A DNA stretch of 64,000 nt, from positions 35,092,001 through 35,156,000 of the forward strand of contig OZ231128.1 of NCBI GenBank assembly GCA_965153355.1. Reading direction: 5' to 3'. The notes under the pieces are model-generated. The model ran no database searches. It was given only the letters and a program-made list of their open reading frames with translations, and had not been told where the DNA came from. The translations under genes and the position numbers were made by a program. The DNA is from Flaccisagitta enflata. Its lineage: Eukaryota > Chaetognatha > Sagittoidea > Aphragmophora. This document shows positions 43,680-55,458 of this stretch, one piece after another (positions within the stretch are counted from its first letter, which is position 1; every line of letters begins with the position of its first letter).

Positions 43680-43831
43680 AGCGTCTTCGATTCTACACCC
43701 CACTTTGTCCATTGGTCCGTCTATCACACTACCTTTTTTTATGGTTTTGTAGTCTTTAGCCTCACTGCTCCTGCCCTCCTCTAGTGACATCAAATATTGC
43801 CATCGCTCACTGTGTATCCGGCCTTGTTTCT
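43680..43831 (-). repeat. GTCGCG-family repeat copy
   Basis: CGATTCTACACCCCACTTTG ... GTCTTTAGCCTCACTGCTCC ... GTGTATCCGGCCTTGTTTC. Confidence 0.6.
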
Positions 43832-43840
43832 TAAAAAACA

Positions 43841-44367
43841 AGGTCAACAAACCTTAGTCGCGTGGTAATAAGGGTAATAAAGGTAATAAAGGTAATTAAG
43901 GTAATTAAGGTAATTAAGGTAATTAAGGTAATAAAGATAATGAAGATAACTAAGTACCTATATCTTCCTATGATTACCCACATTTACCTACAACTACCTG
44001 TAAATACCTATAATTACCTACAATTACATTAAATTACCATAAATTATCTATAGTCACCTATAATTACCCATTATTTCCAATAATTACCCATTATTTCCTA
44101 CAATTACCTCAATTTATAGTCCGAGACAACTTTTCTGACTTATATGATACAGATTACTAAAATACCTATATTTACCTATAATTACCTAAAATTACCTAGA
44201 ATTACCTATAATTACCAAAAATTACCTATAATTACCTTAAATAACCTTCAATAACCTTGAAAACGACTATAAAGCCTATATTTCAAAAAAGTTACGGACA
44301 GACCGACCGACCGACCGACCGACCGACCGACATAGCGGCTTCTAGAGTCGCGTTCACGCGACTAAAA
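43841..44367 (+). repeat. GTCGCG-family copy expanded by GGTAAT-type repeats
   Basis: AACAAGGTCAACAAACCTTA then GTCGCGTGG, then (AAGGTAATT)n and (AATTACCTAT)n filling about 370 bases, then (GACC)n and GAGTCGCGTTCACGCGACTA. Confidence 0.65.
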
Positions 44368-44850
44368 AACCTTAACACATATTTGGTCTTGAGGCGACCT
44401 AAAATTTTAACCATTGCAGCTATTGCAAAATAAATGTTCTGGTACGAAAAAAAGCTATTTTGCCGAGTCTCGATTTTTATCAAAAACAAAATTTTAGGTA
44501 TTACTGTTGCTTTAAAAGGAGAGATATCTTTGAGTTAACAGAAGTGTTCACCGGATTTCTCAAAGAAAAAATGAGGGACTTTTCCTATGGCTTTTACACA
44601 ATTGAATAAAAGGAGCAAATATGGTTACTGACCCAGCCTAATTAACTGATCCTGTCAAATATCACTGCCCCTGCTCAGCCACACAAGGACTGCGAAGAAT
44701 GCACAAATGCACAAAGACTTACAGATTTTGGAGAAAACACCAACAGTGGGAAGAAAGAGTTTGACCGACATATCACTAGCTGGGCAGGTTCAGCGACATA
44801 GCCCATGCTCAGGGTAAATGAAAGCCTTGGACAGGGGCAGTGAGGCCAAA
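44368..44850. other. Spacer, no gene seen
   Basis: A family fragment TATCACTGCCCCTGCTCAGC lies near 44662. No gene. Confidence 0.35.
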
Positions 44851-45003
44851 ACAAGGCCGGATACACGGCAATCCAGTAGCGGACTGTTGGGCAGGAGCAG
44901 TAATGCGTAAACAAATCGCAATTCAAAAATATTTTGGACCGATGGACGGACCGACAGACCGACCGACACGGCAAGGTGTAGAGTCGCGTGTCCGCGACCA
45001 AAA
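44851..45003 (+). repeat. GTCGCG-family repeat copy
   Basis: AACAAGGCCGGATACACGGC ... GGGCAGGAGCAGTAATGCG ... GACCGATGGACGGACCGACA ... AGTCGCGTGTCCGCGACC. Confidence 0.65.
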
Positions 45004-45110
45004 AGGGACAATCGAGTGAACGTCTAACACTCTAACTATTGCTGTATATGAAGTTTAGTGCAGGAAAGTCGCATTTGAGAGTTTTTAAGAATTTCAACAA
45101 CAATAACAAT

Positions 45111-45260
45111 AACAACCTTGGTGCGGAACGCTAGAAATAAATCAGAGGTCATTTTCCTTGAAACTAAGGGATTTTTGTTAAAATTGGGTGATATTCTGCG
45201 TCACTGTAATGCCTAGGAAAAATTTTGTGCCGAGCAAGCTCCCCAGTAAGGACGAGTCCA
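45111..45260. repeat. Dispersed repeat, copy 2 of an inverted pair
   Basis: AACAACCTTGGTGCGGAACG ... GTGCCGAGCAAGCTCCCCAG mirrors 40531-40670. Confidence 0.6.
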
Positions 45261-45597
45261 AAAAGTTGTTTGGAAGTCATCCGCATTCCCCTTCCAAAAT
45301 AACTTTGTCCTTCTATTCTAAAAAAAATAATGATAATGATCATGGGTGAAAATTCAAAAAAAGGATCAAATCGGCAAATCGTATTTTGAATCACAAAAGC
45401 GTCCATGATCGTGAAGCGCTTTTGTCATCAAAGAAAGGTAAAGAAACGCATTGTAATTCATGATCGCGTTGTCACAAAGAAAGCTCCTCCTCTTTTTTCA
45501 TCTCTGTTTGAAACCTGCAAACAGAAAAGTTCTAAAGTTAGGAGGAAAATCTTCTGTGGGGAGAAGAGAGGCAGGAAGCCACAAAGCATGAATGAAT

Positions 45598-45835
<238 letters not shown>

Positions 45836-45931
45836 ATGAGAGAGGAATTCTCAGGAGATTTTCCTCCAAATTTCATCTCTTCTCATTAGTTTAAAAGAGG
45901 GGACATTCATTCAGACGCGCTGGAGGGAAAG

Positions 45932-46485
45932 GAAGTGCTGCTAGTCGTGTGTTGTTTTCGATGTGATAGAGGAGAAAGGATGGTGAGTGTTGATAAGTAA
46001 GAAGTGCTGCGAGTCGTGTCTTTTTTTTATAAGATGGAGGGGAGAAGATAGTGATGGTTAATGAGTAGGAAGTGCTGCGAGCCATGTGTTATTTTCAATA
46101 TGATGAAGGAGAGAAGATAATGATAGTTAATCAATAGGAAGTGCTGCTAGTCGTGTGTTGTTTCTGATGTGATGAAGGAGTGTGATGAAGGAGAAAGGAA
46201 GGTAAGTGTCGATAAGTAAGAAGTGCTGCGAGTCGTGTCTTTTTTTATAAGATGGCGGAGAGAAGATAGTGATAGTTAATTAATAGGAAGTGCCGCAAGC
46301 TTTGTGTTATTTCCGATATGATGGAGGAGAGAAGATAGCGGTACTGGTAGTTGATTAGTAGGAAGTACTGCTAGTCGTGTTTCGTTTTTGATGTGATGGA
46401 GTAGAGTTGATGCTGAGGGTTGATGAGTGGGAAAAGCTGCTAGCCTTGTGTTGTTTTTAATATGATAGAGGAGAGAGGATGTTAG
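45932..46485. repeat. About 69-bp minisatellite, eight diverged units
   Basis: Each unit begins GAAGTGCTGCGAGTCGTGT or a variant and continues TTTTTATAAGATGGAGG..GAAGATAGTGATAGTTAAT. Unit length varies from about 67 to 82 bases. Minus-strand translation repeats LLYHIKNNTRLAALPTNQ-like peptides in short frames. Confidence 0.85.
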
Positions 46486-47239
46486 GTTTAAAATCAACAC
46501 TGTTGATATCATCAAGTCTTGGTGATGGTAGTTGGTGGGTGGATATCTGCGGTAGGGTCTCAGGAGACACTTGTTTTTCTTGGTCACATACTAATGTAAT
46601 CAGCAAGGTTTGTCATAGAAACAGGTAAACCTAAAAGTCTGACATCGGAACGTAAAAAGTTTTAAAGTCCGTCGCTCGACTGTTTATTGCCCAACCCAAA
46701 TTTCCATCGTTACTTGAGCTACAGATAGACAGATAGTCAACACAGGCTGAAAAACAGAAAATGGGCATAAAAGGAGCGTCAGAAGCAGAGAGAATGATCA
46801 AGGAAGATTCAGATCAGACGCTGAAACAAAGGAGACCAATTCTCAGGGGATTGATGATGTGGCGACGAAGAAGAAAAGCCAACGAGCATTCAATAAAACC
46901 AATTCAAATGAACAAAATTCGAAACTCAAAAGCAAAAAAAAGAAGTCGAGTTACAGAAAAATTAAGGATGTGAAGGAATTTAAGTCGCTTGCCTCGACTT
47001 AGCTTCTCAGTGAGTTCTCACTCTTGCAAACCGATAATACGGCTCCAATTCTAATTTCTGATACAGGGCCCTTTTTCAGCCCGGTGACATTGTTTAGCTT
47101 AAATTTCTCAAGATTGGTTTTAGCGGTGAAAATCTGATCAGATGCCCTCTTTTTGGTCCAACCTATCGTTTGTTTTATGCCATGTCTCACTCATCATGCC
47201 TGTTTGGTTTGTCTGCCTAATCTGCCCATAGTTATGTGT
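46486..47239. other. Spacer with a weak plus-strand exon candidate
   Basis: At about 46757-46999 one plus-strand frame is open with a Lys/Ser/Asn-rich product (SDAETKETNSQGIDDVATKK) and ends in TAG. The possible acceptor AAAAACAG lacks a pyrimidine tract and the DNA is purine-rich, so it may be chance. Confidence 0.25.
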
Positions 47240-47580
47240 CTGCTTCATGTTCAAGGCCGTCTGCTTTGTCTGTAATACCGTCAATAGTCTGCTTTGCATG
47301 TATCACCGTCTGCTTTGTTTGCAATACCGTCTGCTTCGTCTGTAGGACTGTCTTCTTTGTCTGCAATATCGTCTGCTTTGTCTACAATACCCTCTGCTTG
47401 GTCTGTAGTACCGTCTTCTTTGTCTATAATACCGTCTGCTTTGTCTACAATGCCATCTGCTTGTCTGCAATAACGTCTGCTTGGTCTGTAGGGCCGTCTT
47501 TTTGTCTGCAATGCCGTCTGCTTTGCCTGCAATACCGTCTGCTTTGTCGGTAGGACCGTCTGCTTTGTCTGCTCTCAATC
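47240..47580. repeat. 21-bp minisatellite (ACCGTCTGCTTTGTCTGCAAT)n
   Basis: About 16 units. The period is seven codons, so all frames stay open for long stretches. The minus strand repeats ADGIADK. Confidence 0.9.
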
Positions 47581-47600
47581 TTCGCTGCATTCTTATCTTT

Positions 47601-47848
47601 TAAATTATCAGTCTGAGGGTCTGGAGCCGCGCGAAGCTCAAGAAAGGCTTCGTCAGATGGGATTTGTCCCGAAGGCGGGCAGAGGTTGGGACAAGGAGGA
47701 GAGGGAAGAGGAGGAAAAGGAAGAGGAGGAGGATGAGGAGGAAAAGGAGGCAAAGGTGCAGAAGGAGGAATTGAAGGGAGGAAAAGTCACTGTAGCGGAT
47801 AGTTTGTCAAAGATACCCAGTGCCTCTTTATTCAGCTGTCAGATCTGA
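47601..47848 (+). other. Weak candidate terminal exon
   Basis: After TTTTAAATTATCAG the frame reads SEGLEPREAQERLRQMGFVP then KAGRGWDKEE and a Glu/Lys-rich run, then TADSLSK-like sequence to TGA at 47846-47848. The first 28 residues look coding and the rest is purine-repeat DNA. No partner exon was found. Confidence 0.2.
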
Positions 47849-48225
47849 TGGGCATTAAGTAAGGATAAGGAAAATTTTGTGGTTGAATGTGTGGAAGCCC
47901 CTGAGTAGATTTCAACTACAAGATGGATTAAAAATTACCCTAGAAAATCATCCCTAAAAGATACAAAGTAGGAAGCGAAGCAGAGACTACGAAGATAACA
48001 TTTTTGGGCAAAAAAAATATCATTTTTGTCTCAAGACTGGGATTTTCGCCTTTAAATACCTAAATTTAGGTCCGATAGGAGCAATGTAAGCTGCAATGTA
48101 AGCTGCAATTGGACAAGGCCGTACACACGACCAATAGGTAATCGCCAATCACAATTTTGGCAGCTTTCATATCATCAAAAAAAAATCACATTACGGACTT
48201 GTAGACGGACGGACCACTTATATGG

Positions 48226-48809
48226 CATATGCTTTCACACATATGGGAAATTTTCTCCTTCTCCTTCTCCTTCTTCTCCTGGCTGGAATTTGGGCCTCGA
48301 GGCTGAAATTTAGGCCTCAAGGCAGGGATTTAGGCCTCGAGGCTAGGATTTGAGCGGTGAAGCTGGGATTTGGGCTTTGAGGCTGGTATTCGGGCCTCGA
48401 GGTTGGAATTTGGGCTTCAAGGGGTGTATTTGGGCCTCTGGGCAGGGATTTAGGCCTCTAGGGCCTGAAGGCTGGGATTTGGATTGCAAGGCTGGGATTT
48501 GGGCCTGGAGGCTGGGGTTTGGGTCTGAAGGCTGAGACTTGGGCCTCGAGGTCGGAATTTGGGCCTCAAGGCTGGGATTTGGGACTCATGTGAAAAAATT
48601 TGAGCCCCAAGGCTGGGAGTAGGGTCTTGAGGCTGGGATTCGGGCCTCGAGACTCGGATTCCGGCCTTGAGGCTAGGATTTGAGTCGAGGGGGGGACGGA
48701 CGGAGAAGAAGAAGAAGAAGAAGAAGAAGAAGAAGAAGAAGAAGAAGAAGAAGAAGAAGAAGAAGAAGAAGCAGAAGGAAAAAATTCTCCATATGTGTGA
48801 AAGCATAGG
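48226..48809. repeat. Inverted-repeat-flanked minisatellite and (GAA)n
   Basis: ATGCTTTCACACATATGGGA at about 48229 faces CTCCATATGTGTGAAAGCAT at 48788. Between them lie about 20 units of a 21-bp GGGCCTCGAGGCTGGGATTT minisatellite (48278-48685) and (GAA)n at 48702-48773. Confidence 0.7.
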
Positions 48810-50344
48810 TCATCGACCCCTTCGGGGCCGCTGCCCAAAAGGAGAAGGAAAGTTGAAGGAGGAGGGGAAGATGAGCAGAGGGAATAGGCGAGGCGAAGGA
48901 GGTTGTAAAAGTCACTGATGCTGAGATGCGATTGTTGAAGTACTGGCAACGGAATTAAAGGAAGAAAGGCAAGATTATAGTTCATCGAGAGAAACATGGT
49001 TTTCATTTTCTTACGGGAATGTCTAGGAACTTATCCGGCTGATTGAGCCCTCCAATGAAATTGATAGGGTAAGTTAATTTGATAATTCTCTTTCATTTTG
49101 CGCCATGCCAAGCAGAATACTCTACAACAAATATTTTTCACGTCATGATTTTTTAAAGATTTATTTACAAAAAATTCCAATTAAATTCTTTTATTTCTTT
49201 TTAAGTAGGATCCATAAAGGAGTATATTTATGTTAGTTTGAGCATGAAAATACAAGAAAGTATGTCAGTAAGCATAGCTGGTTATCTGATTGAGTGATTT
49301 TGAGTATTTTAGCTCATCTAGCTCATTTGACTCAGTTTTTTTTTCTCTGATTTTCAGTGCAATCAATACATACAATTGCTCTTGATTTGATCTAATTAGT
49401 AAAAAAATTTGCAGTGACTGAAGACAAAAGCTTGGTGAAAAGTGACCAACGCTTACGACTTTATTCCTCACGGCGACAGCCGCCATTACTGGTAAAATCC
49501 ATCTATTATATATACAGTTAAGCCCCGAAATAACGGATGTCAATGGACCATCAGATCGTAGGTGTTATATAGGTGGATTTATGTTATTGGTAATATAGGA
49601 ATGACAAAGAAATGACACGAAGGGAGCGTGATTTCATATCCATTTTAGGCGAATTTCCGTCACTTATGAGTTATGAAAAGTGAAACAATATCCCTTACTA
49701 TATCTAAACTTAAATGAATGGAAGAGGGCCTTGTGAACCCTCACTAGCTAATACGCGCACCACTCCTTGTTTTTATGTTTCAGTCATTTGAATAAATTTT
49801 GTCAATCCCAAATCCAGGTTAACATTTCCTGAAAAGAATATTTAACCTCAATAAATTGACTTGTCTCTTCCACTGGAAAATAAAAAGCAACCATACGCCA
49901 TCTTTTACGAATTTCTTTACATCTTTTTTCTTTCTTTTTCTTTTTTTTCAAGGTACCTTTTATGCTCTCCACCTCCAAATAACCTCCATCGAGTGCGAGG
50001 TTTTTTTCTCTTTCCTTATCTCCTCTATTTGCAAGCGCTTTACCTACATCTCCTTCTTTCCTCCATTTTCTGCCTCACAGAAAAAGACAAAAAAAAGGAA
50101 GGAAAAACGGAACAATTCTTCTCCTTTTAAATTGTGTTACTTTTTCCGCTTCTTCCTCTCTTTTTATCACCATCTGCCCGAATCAGTTTGTCTGTCTTTT
50201 CCAGCTTCTTCATGTCTATCAAAAAAGTTTCTCCATAAGAAAATCTTAAATCTGACAGCGCTGCAAAGTTGCGTTGTGCTTGTCAGTCTGTACGGCTGTC
50301 AGTATCTCGGTTCCGTCGCGGATTATGAGAACTGAATTTATGAG
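48810..50344. other. Spacer, no supported gene
   Basis: A pogo-like end ACAGTTAAGCCCCGAAATAA then CGGATG lies at 49515. The plus-strand frame at 49856-50335 is Phe/Ser-rich and looks accidental. Confidence 0.4.
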
Positions 50345-50488
50345 TAGGGATGTGGAAGCGATTGACCGCTTCCGTTTTGGAGGATGGGATAGCTACTAGT
50401 ATTTGTACTACAAAATGGAAGCGGAAGCGGAAGCGGAAGCGGTGGAAGCGGCACTAAAATCGACCGCTTCCACATCCCTATTTATGAG
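50345..50488. mobile_element. Small inverted-repeat element with (GGAAGC)n
   Basis: AGGGATGTGGAAGCGATTGA at the left pairs with CGACCGCTTCCACATCCCTA at the right, around GGAAGCGGAAGCGGAAGCGG. It is the same family as 17683-17826. Confidence 0.6.
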
Positions 50489-50642
50489 AACTGAGACTGA
50501 GGAAACATCCATTCTTAGACTGACCTAAAGCACTAACGCTTACCAAAAATTAATAAGGGCAAATAATTGTTACCTGATTAACCAAAATTCAACGATGCAT
50601 ACTTTGTGACATCATTTTTCTCTGTCTCTCGCTGTTTCTTTG

Positions 50643-50817
<175 letters not shown>

Positions 50818-51384
50818 TGCTTTCGGTTTTGCTGAAATACAATGGAGACTGAACGTGATGTCTTTCCTCCTAGTTTTCTCTCGCGCGCAAAAAGGGAAAG
50901 ACTCATCTTTTATCTCCCCTTTCCAACATCTTTGTCCTTGCTTCATCTAGCCCTGCCCTGTTTGCTTCTCCTCTCCATGCCCCTCCCACGACCGTTTCTG
51001 CCTGATCGCCTCACCTTTTTTCCCATTGCCCATGTTAAAGCATCCCCCCTTATTATTGCGCAAAACCTCGGTGTCTTACGTTCTTTTAAGATGCGTCATC
51101 GAATCGAAATAACAGGGTCTATGCGTGCGTGCGTCGGTCGGTCGGTTCGTCCATCTGTTTCTCGGAAATGATGGACGGACGAACGGATGGGCGGCCGCAC
51201 CGTCTACTGGTCCGAAAAGTGACCTTCTGAGTCCCATGTCCGCGAATAAAGACAAATATGGGACTAGGATTGCAGACAGTCAAATTCAGGTTGTTTTTTT
51301 TTTTTTTTTTTTTCGCTTCGGCCATTGCCACTAGATCCATAGATTTTTCTCGATCTTATTCTTCCTTCTCCTTGTCTGTTGGTC

Positions 51385-51388
51385 TCTC

Positions 51389-51471
<83 letters not shown>

Positions 51472-51500
51472 CTCGCTCTCGCTCTCTCTCTCTCTCTCTC
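51385..51500. repeat. (CT)n microsatellite
   Basis: About 115 bases, with CTCG interruptions near the end. Confidence 0.95.
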
Positions 51501-51559
51501 CTTATTTCCCAGTTTATCCCAAGCTCCATTTTCACTTTCCTTTACCATCAACCGAAGGA

Positions 51560-51672
51560 AAAACAAGTAGGCCAATAGGTGCGACGTGTGGATCGTCGAA
51601 CGAATGCGTTACCGACCAACAGACAGACAGACGGACACAGCCAGTTATAGAGGTGCTTTGTCGCACCTAAAA
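51560..51672 (+). repeat. Second repeat subfamily copy (GTGCG tip)
   Basis: AACAAGTAGGCCAATAGGTG, CGACGTGTGGATCGTCG, CGACCAACAGACAGACAGAC and GAGGTGCTTTGTCGCACCTA. Confidence 0.65.
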
Positions 51673-52311
51673 ACGAGATGAAATTGATACTTTTTTTTTT
51701 ACCAAATGTATGATTTATTTTGATCCAGTATTTTTCTTTTCTTTCTTTCAAATTCTACACGCCTCTGCCCTTGCAACCATGCCATGTATATGAATGAATA
51801 TCACACTTTCACTGAGTGTCTTTCGGAGGACCTTTTTTTTCCCTATCTATTTTATCTTTTCTTCCACTGTCGTTTTCTTTTCACATTGCATTGAACTTCT
51901 ACATACATAGTAATTATACAATTCATTTTTAAACATTTTTGCATTTAAATATTGATTTCATGTCAAACTAATTGCTGAGAAATTATATACCTAATACTTC
52001 TTCTCATCTTAAAATCCATTCATTACTGCCATTCATTGCGTTCATCGCATCGCATCAATAGATTCATCGCATTCATAGTAATCAGTCTTACTTGTTAATG
52101 ATATGATTTTTGGATTATTGTGCTCGTTGGGTTGAGACCAAGTGGGCCAATTTTTCGAAACCACGACTTGAATTCCGCCCGGAATTTTGTTCACCCATTT
52201 TCTCATTTCAGCAGATCTGAAAACAAAATGAAAAAAAAAAACAAGAAGGGGAGAGTGAAAGAGATAACAAGGCTAGATTTACAACAAACACTTAGCATGT
52301 CGCAGGCAGAA

Positions 52312-52510
52312 GAAACAAGGCCGGATACACGGCTACCCCAGTCGCGTGCGAGTGGGCAGGGGCCGTATTTGAGGTCACAATCATTTGGGCAGTAGCAGTG
52401 AGGCCAAACAGCGCAAAACAAAAAAAATGTGTGACGGACTGACGGATGGACCGATGGACGGACCAACGGACCGACAAATTGGGGTGTAGAGTCGCGGAGC
52501 ACGCGACTAA
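52312..52510 (+). repeat. GTCGCG-family repeat, full copy
   Basis: AACAAGGCCGGATACACGGC, CCAGTCGCGTGCGAGTGGGC, GAGGCCAAACAGCGC, a GGACCGATGGACGGACC tract and GAGTCGCGGAGCACGCGACT. Confidence 0.7.
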
Positions 52511-53190
52511 AAATCAAATACCCAAGAAGAGTTTCATTTCGATGATCAGCAAATTTTCTGCCAAGTGATGAACATTGCTAGAATGTATTTAATTTAACAT
52601 TTCTAACTTCTGAGATAGTTCCAGAGGTTAAGTTCGGTAGAAGGGCTAACGCCTTTGAATATTTGACCCATGGCAATATTTGAACATGTTTCTTCGAGTA
52701 AATTGAGCCATAAACATCTGCGAAAATTTTTTTTTTCACGGAAAACATTAACGCCACATTGAATTTATATTTCACGTTTTCTACGTCAACGCGGAAACAT
52801 GTAAACAAACCATGGAAGAGGAAATAAGTACCTAAACAGTGAACACGACAGCTTGGACAGCATGGACAGCATGGACAGCACGGACTCCAACTTTTCATTA
52901 ACTGTTCAAGCAAAGGCGGGTGGAACTACACCTTGCGTCCAACAACTATAAGACATCGGCCCTTTCGGGACCAACCTACCAAATATAAGAAAGTCGAATT
53001 TCTTGGTTGTGTTTTGATTCTTTTTCATTGTTAAGATATCAATATCCATATATTTAGTATTTGAATACAAGCAGTTGTGTTAGCCATAAACTTAATGTCA
53101 TAATAAGCAAAGATACAGGGAGGAAGGGTTTTGCTACTTTTTCCCCTCTTTTTACATGCGTCCAGCCGTCAACTCATGTCTGCAAGAGGT
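52511..53190. other. Spacer, no gene seen
   Basis: Short CATGGACAG tandem near 52855-52885. No gene. Confidence 0.35.
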
Positions 53191-53194
53191 CATG

Positions 53195-53440
53195 TGTGTC
53201 TGTCTGTCTGTCTGTCTGTCTTACTGTCTGTCTGTCTGTCTGTCGGTCTGTCACGCTTCCATAAAAGATATACAAAATGGGCGTTCCTAACATTCTTCAT
53301 GCTTTCCCGCTCATCCCTTCATTCATTCATTCTTTCATTCATCCATTCATTCATTCTTTCATTCATCCATTCATTCTTTCATTCATTCATTCATCTCTTC
53401 AATCATTCATGCATTCATTGGATCATTCATTCATTCTTTG
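53195..53440. repeat. (TGTC)n and (CATT)n tetranucleotide repeats
   Basis: TGTC at about 53198-53250 and CATT/TCAT at about 53317-53440, with short interruptions. Confidence 0.9.
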
Positions 53441-53775
53441 ATCGCGCGACGCATGTAATGGCCTAAATTTCGCCTTGCCTCTTTCTGAATGAATATCTAG
53501 AACATTTCGTTGATGCAGGTTACACCGTTGTATATAATTGTAGATTGTAGAATAAAGAACACAAAATTATTCGCTTTCCATTTTTCGCTTTTTTATCTCT
53601 TCACGTTGTAAGACGAGTCAAGCATCAGTCAATATCTGTACATTACGCCTAATAAAAAAAAGTAGACGATGATGGACACCCGGTGGATCGTCTAACGTTT
53701 GCGTAATTACCCAACCGATCGACGGAAAGACAGACAAACGGACAAAGCTTCGTATTACCGGCCTTTGGCGCATTA

Positions 53776-54018
53776 TTAAACAAGGCCAACACCTTACAGT
53801 CGCGTGCGGTTGTTAAGACCATTAGACCAAAAGACTAAAAGACTAAAAGACCAAGAGACTAAATGTAAATTGACTTAAATTAACTTTGAATAACTTAAAA
53901 TGACTTATAATGACATAAAACGGCGAAAAAAAGCTAAGGGTTACCGACAGACGGACCAACAGACCGACCGACCGACAGGCGGACAGAGTGGGTTGTAGAG
54001 TCGCGTGCACGCGACTAA
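53776..54018 (+). repeat. GTCGCG-family repeat copy
   Basis: AACAAGGCCAACACCTTACA, GTCGCGTGCGG, GACCGACCGACCGACAGGCG and GAGTCGCGTGCACGCGACTA. Confidence 0.65.
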
Positions 54019-54529
54019 AAATATAACGAAATGAGATGTACAGAAACTGTCATAAAAAAATCCGTTATCTCCAGGTGAGCAAGGTAAGTGAGCATTATCG
54101 TTGCCGTTCTGCCAAAGCGATGCAACTTTACGAAGAAGTATCTTCTTTCTGCTGCCTCCCTTTGTCCAAAGCGGATTTGCATATAATCTTCCTCGTCCTA
54201 CCCTTAGCTTATGTCACAACCGATGCTAATCTCTTTAAAATCCGCTTTCGTATATTCCGACGACCACATGGCCTGGACTGTCTTTTATACGCATTTCTCT
54301 TCCATTTCGCTCCCATATATGTGTCATCTATTCCCATCTTTTTTCATTCTGGTCATGTGTTGCTTCTTGTCTCAGCTTCTGTCATCCTAGTTAAACCACA
54401 CATCTTTAGCTGTCATATATTCCTTCACTCTCGGACATTCGCACAGACATACAAACATACAACGATAATTTCATATTTATCGGTATTACATACATACATG
54501 CATACACACATATACAGTTTAATTCAGCT

Positions 54530-54534
54530 CTTAC
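54530..54534. repeat. 5-bp target site duplication, left
   Basis: CTTAC directly before the 5' LTR, repeated at 60211-60215 after the 3' LTR. Confidence 0.9.
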
Positions 54535-55018
54535 TGTGGAAAATGTGTCTTTTGTTGACCTTAGCGATGCCATTTTTTTGTCACATTGCCCTTTTGTGTC
54601 GCTTCCGTAGCTGTACGGAGTTGCTTTAGATTTTATTCTCTGTCGCTCCTTCATCCTGAAAAATTGCGTGTTTTTTACCTTTTTTGCTTGGCATTTTTAT
54701 CGTCATCGCGTCGTTTTTATCGTTTATCGTTTTATTGTTTTATCGTTTTATCTCGATCTGTACACTAATTTTTTCTCTCTTTTTGTTCCATTTAGTGTCT
54801 TTTTTGAGAGGTGTGGTGGCAAACTGTCCGTTAATAGATTTTACTTCACAAAAATAGACATATCGGCGGCTATGTAGAATTACAACGGGCTTTATCATTT
54901 CATCCACACCTCAATATGCAAATTAGACAAAATAAGGACATGTTCACGCTCAGCTAAATAGACATGCGAATCGCTAAAAGCGTGAACCGACGGCAAGAAA
55001 CTATGCCGTAAATTCACA
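54535..55018 (+). repeat. 5' LTR of a BEL/Pao-like Gag-only retrotransposon
   Basis: 484 bases, TGTGG...TTCACA, reading as identical by eye to 59727-60210. TTAATAGATTTTAC (54831-54844) is the exact reverse complement of the first 14 bases after the LTR. Near the end, TTCACGCT/AGCGTGAA (54943-54950 and 54979-54986) and ACGGC/GCCGT (54990-54994 and 55005-55009) form two stems. No TATA box is evident. Confidence 0.95.
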
Positions 55019-55032
55019 GTAAAATCTATTAA
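55019..55032 (+). promoter_or_regulatory. Putative self-priming primer-binding site
   Basis: GTAAAATCTATTAA starts at the first base after the 5' LTR, where a tRNA primer-binding site normally sits. It does not begin with TGG, and it is fully complementary to LTR positions 54831-54844. If transcription starts near 54831, the RNA 5' end could fold back and prime, as in Tf1. Confidence 0.6.
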
Positions 55033-55458
55033 AAATCGACGCCGTCTTCACTCGTCTATTTGTGTCTCCTGCCCTGACCCAAGGCTGCTGTCATGCTAAG
55101 TGACGGCCCCAGGCGCCGGGGCGCCGGGACGTGATGTCAATGAGAGAAACACGCGTTGATAAATCGCTGATGAATCGTCCTTTTATCGTCGAAATGTATT
55201 TGCGCCTTTCCCCACGTGCAATTGGCGTCGGTGGTGGCGAACCTGATCTTGCATGCGAAATACCGACGGGTGATGCTTAACTGACGCTGAACTTTGACAT
55301 GGTCGGTGGTAGCGAACCTGGTCCATTTTTCTGCGTGCTAAAAACCGTCAGGCGATGCTTAACTGACTCTAAATTTCGACGTGAATTAAGCAAGTGATTA
55401 CGTCCAAGCAAAATGGACTCTAAAGACGTTATCGCGCCAGTTTCCATTGGACGCTAAA
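55033..55458 (+). other. Leader with a 75-bp tandem duplication and a short upstream frame
   Basis: GTCGGTGGTGGCGAACCTG and GTCGGTGGTAGCGAACCTGG begin two diverged 75-base units at 55227 and 55302, each ending GATGCTTAACTGAC..GAC. A 14-residue upstream frame starts at 55413 and its TAA (55455-55457) lies one base before the Gag ATG. Confidence 0.65.

Noticed and set aside
46276-46587. Minus-strand repeat-peptide frame
   Set aside because: It arises from the 69-bp minisatellite; unit length changes break the frame repeatedly and no start or splice context exists.
54036-54629. 197-codon plus-strand frame
   Set aside because: It runs from unique DNA into the 5' LTR by chance, has no domain, and its end is the start of the LTR.
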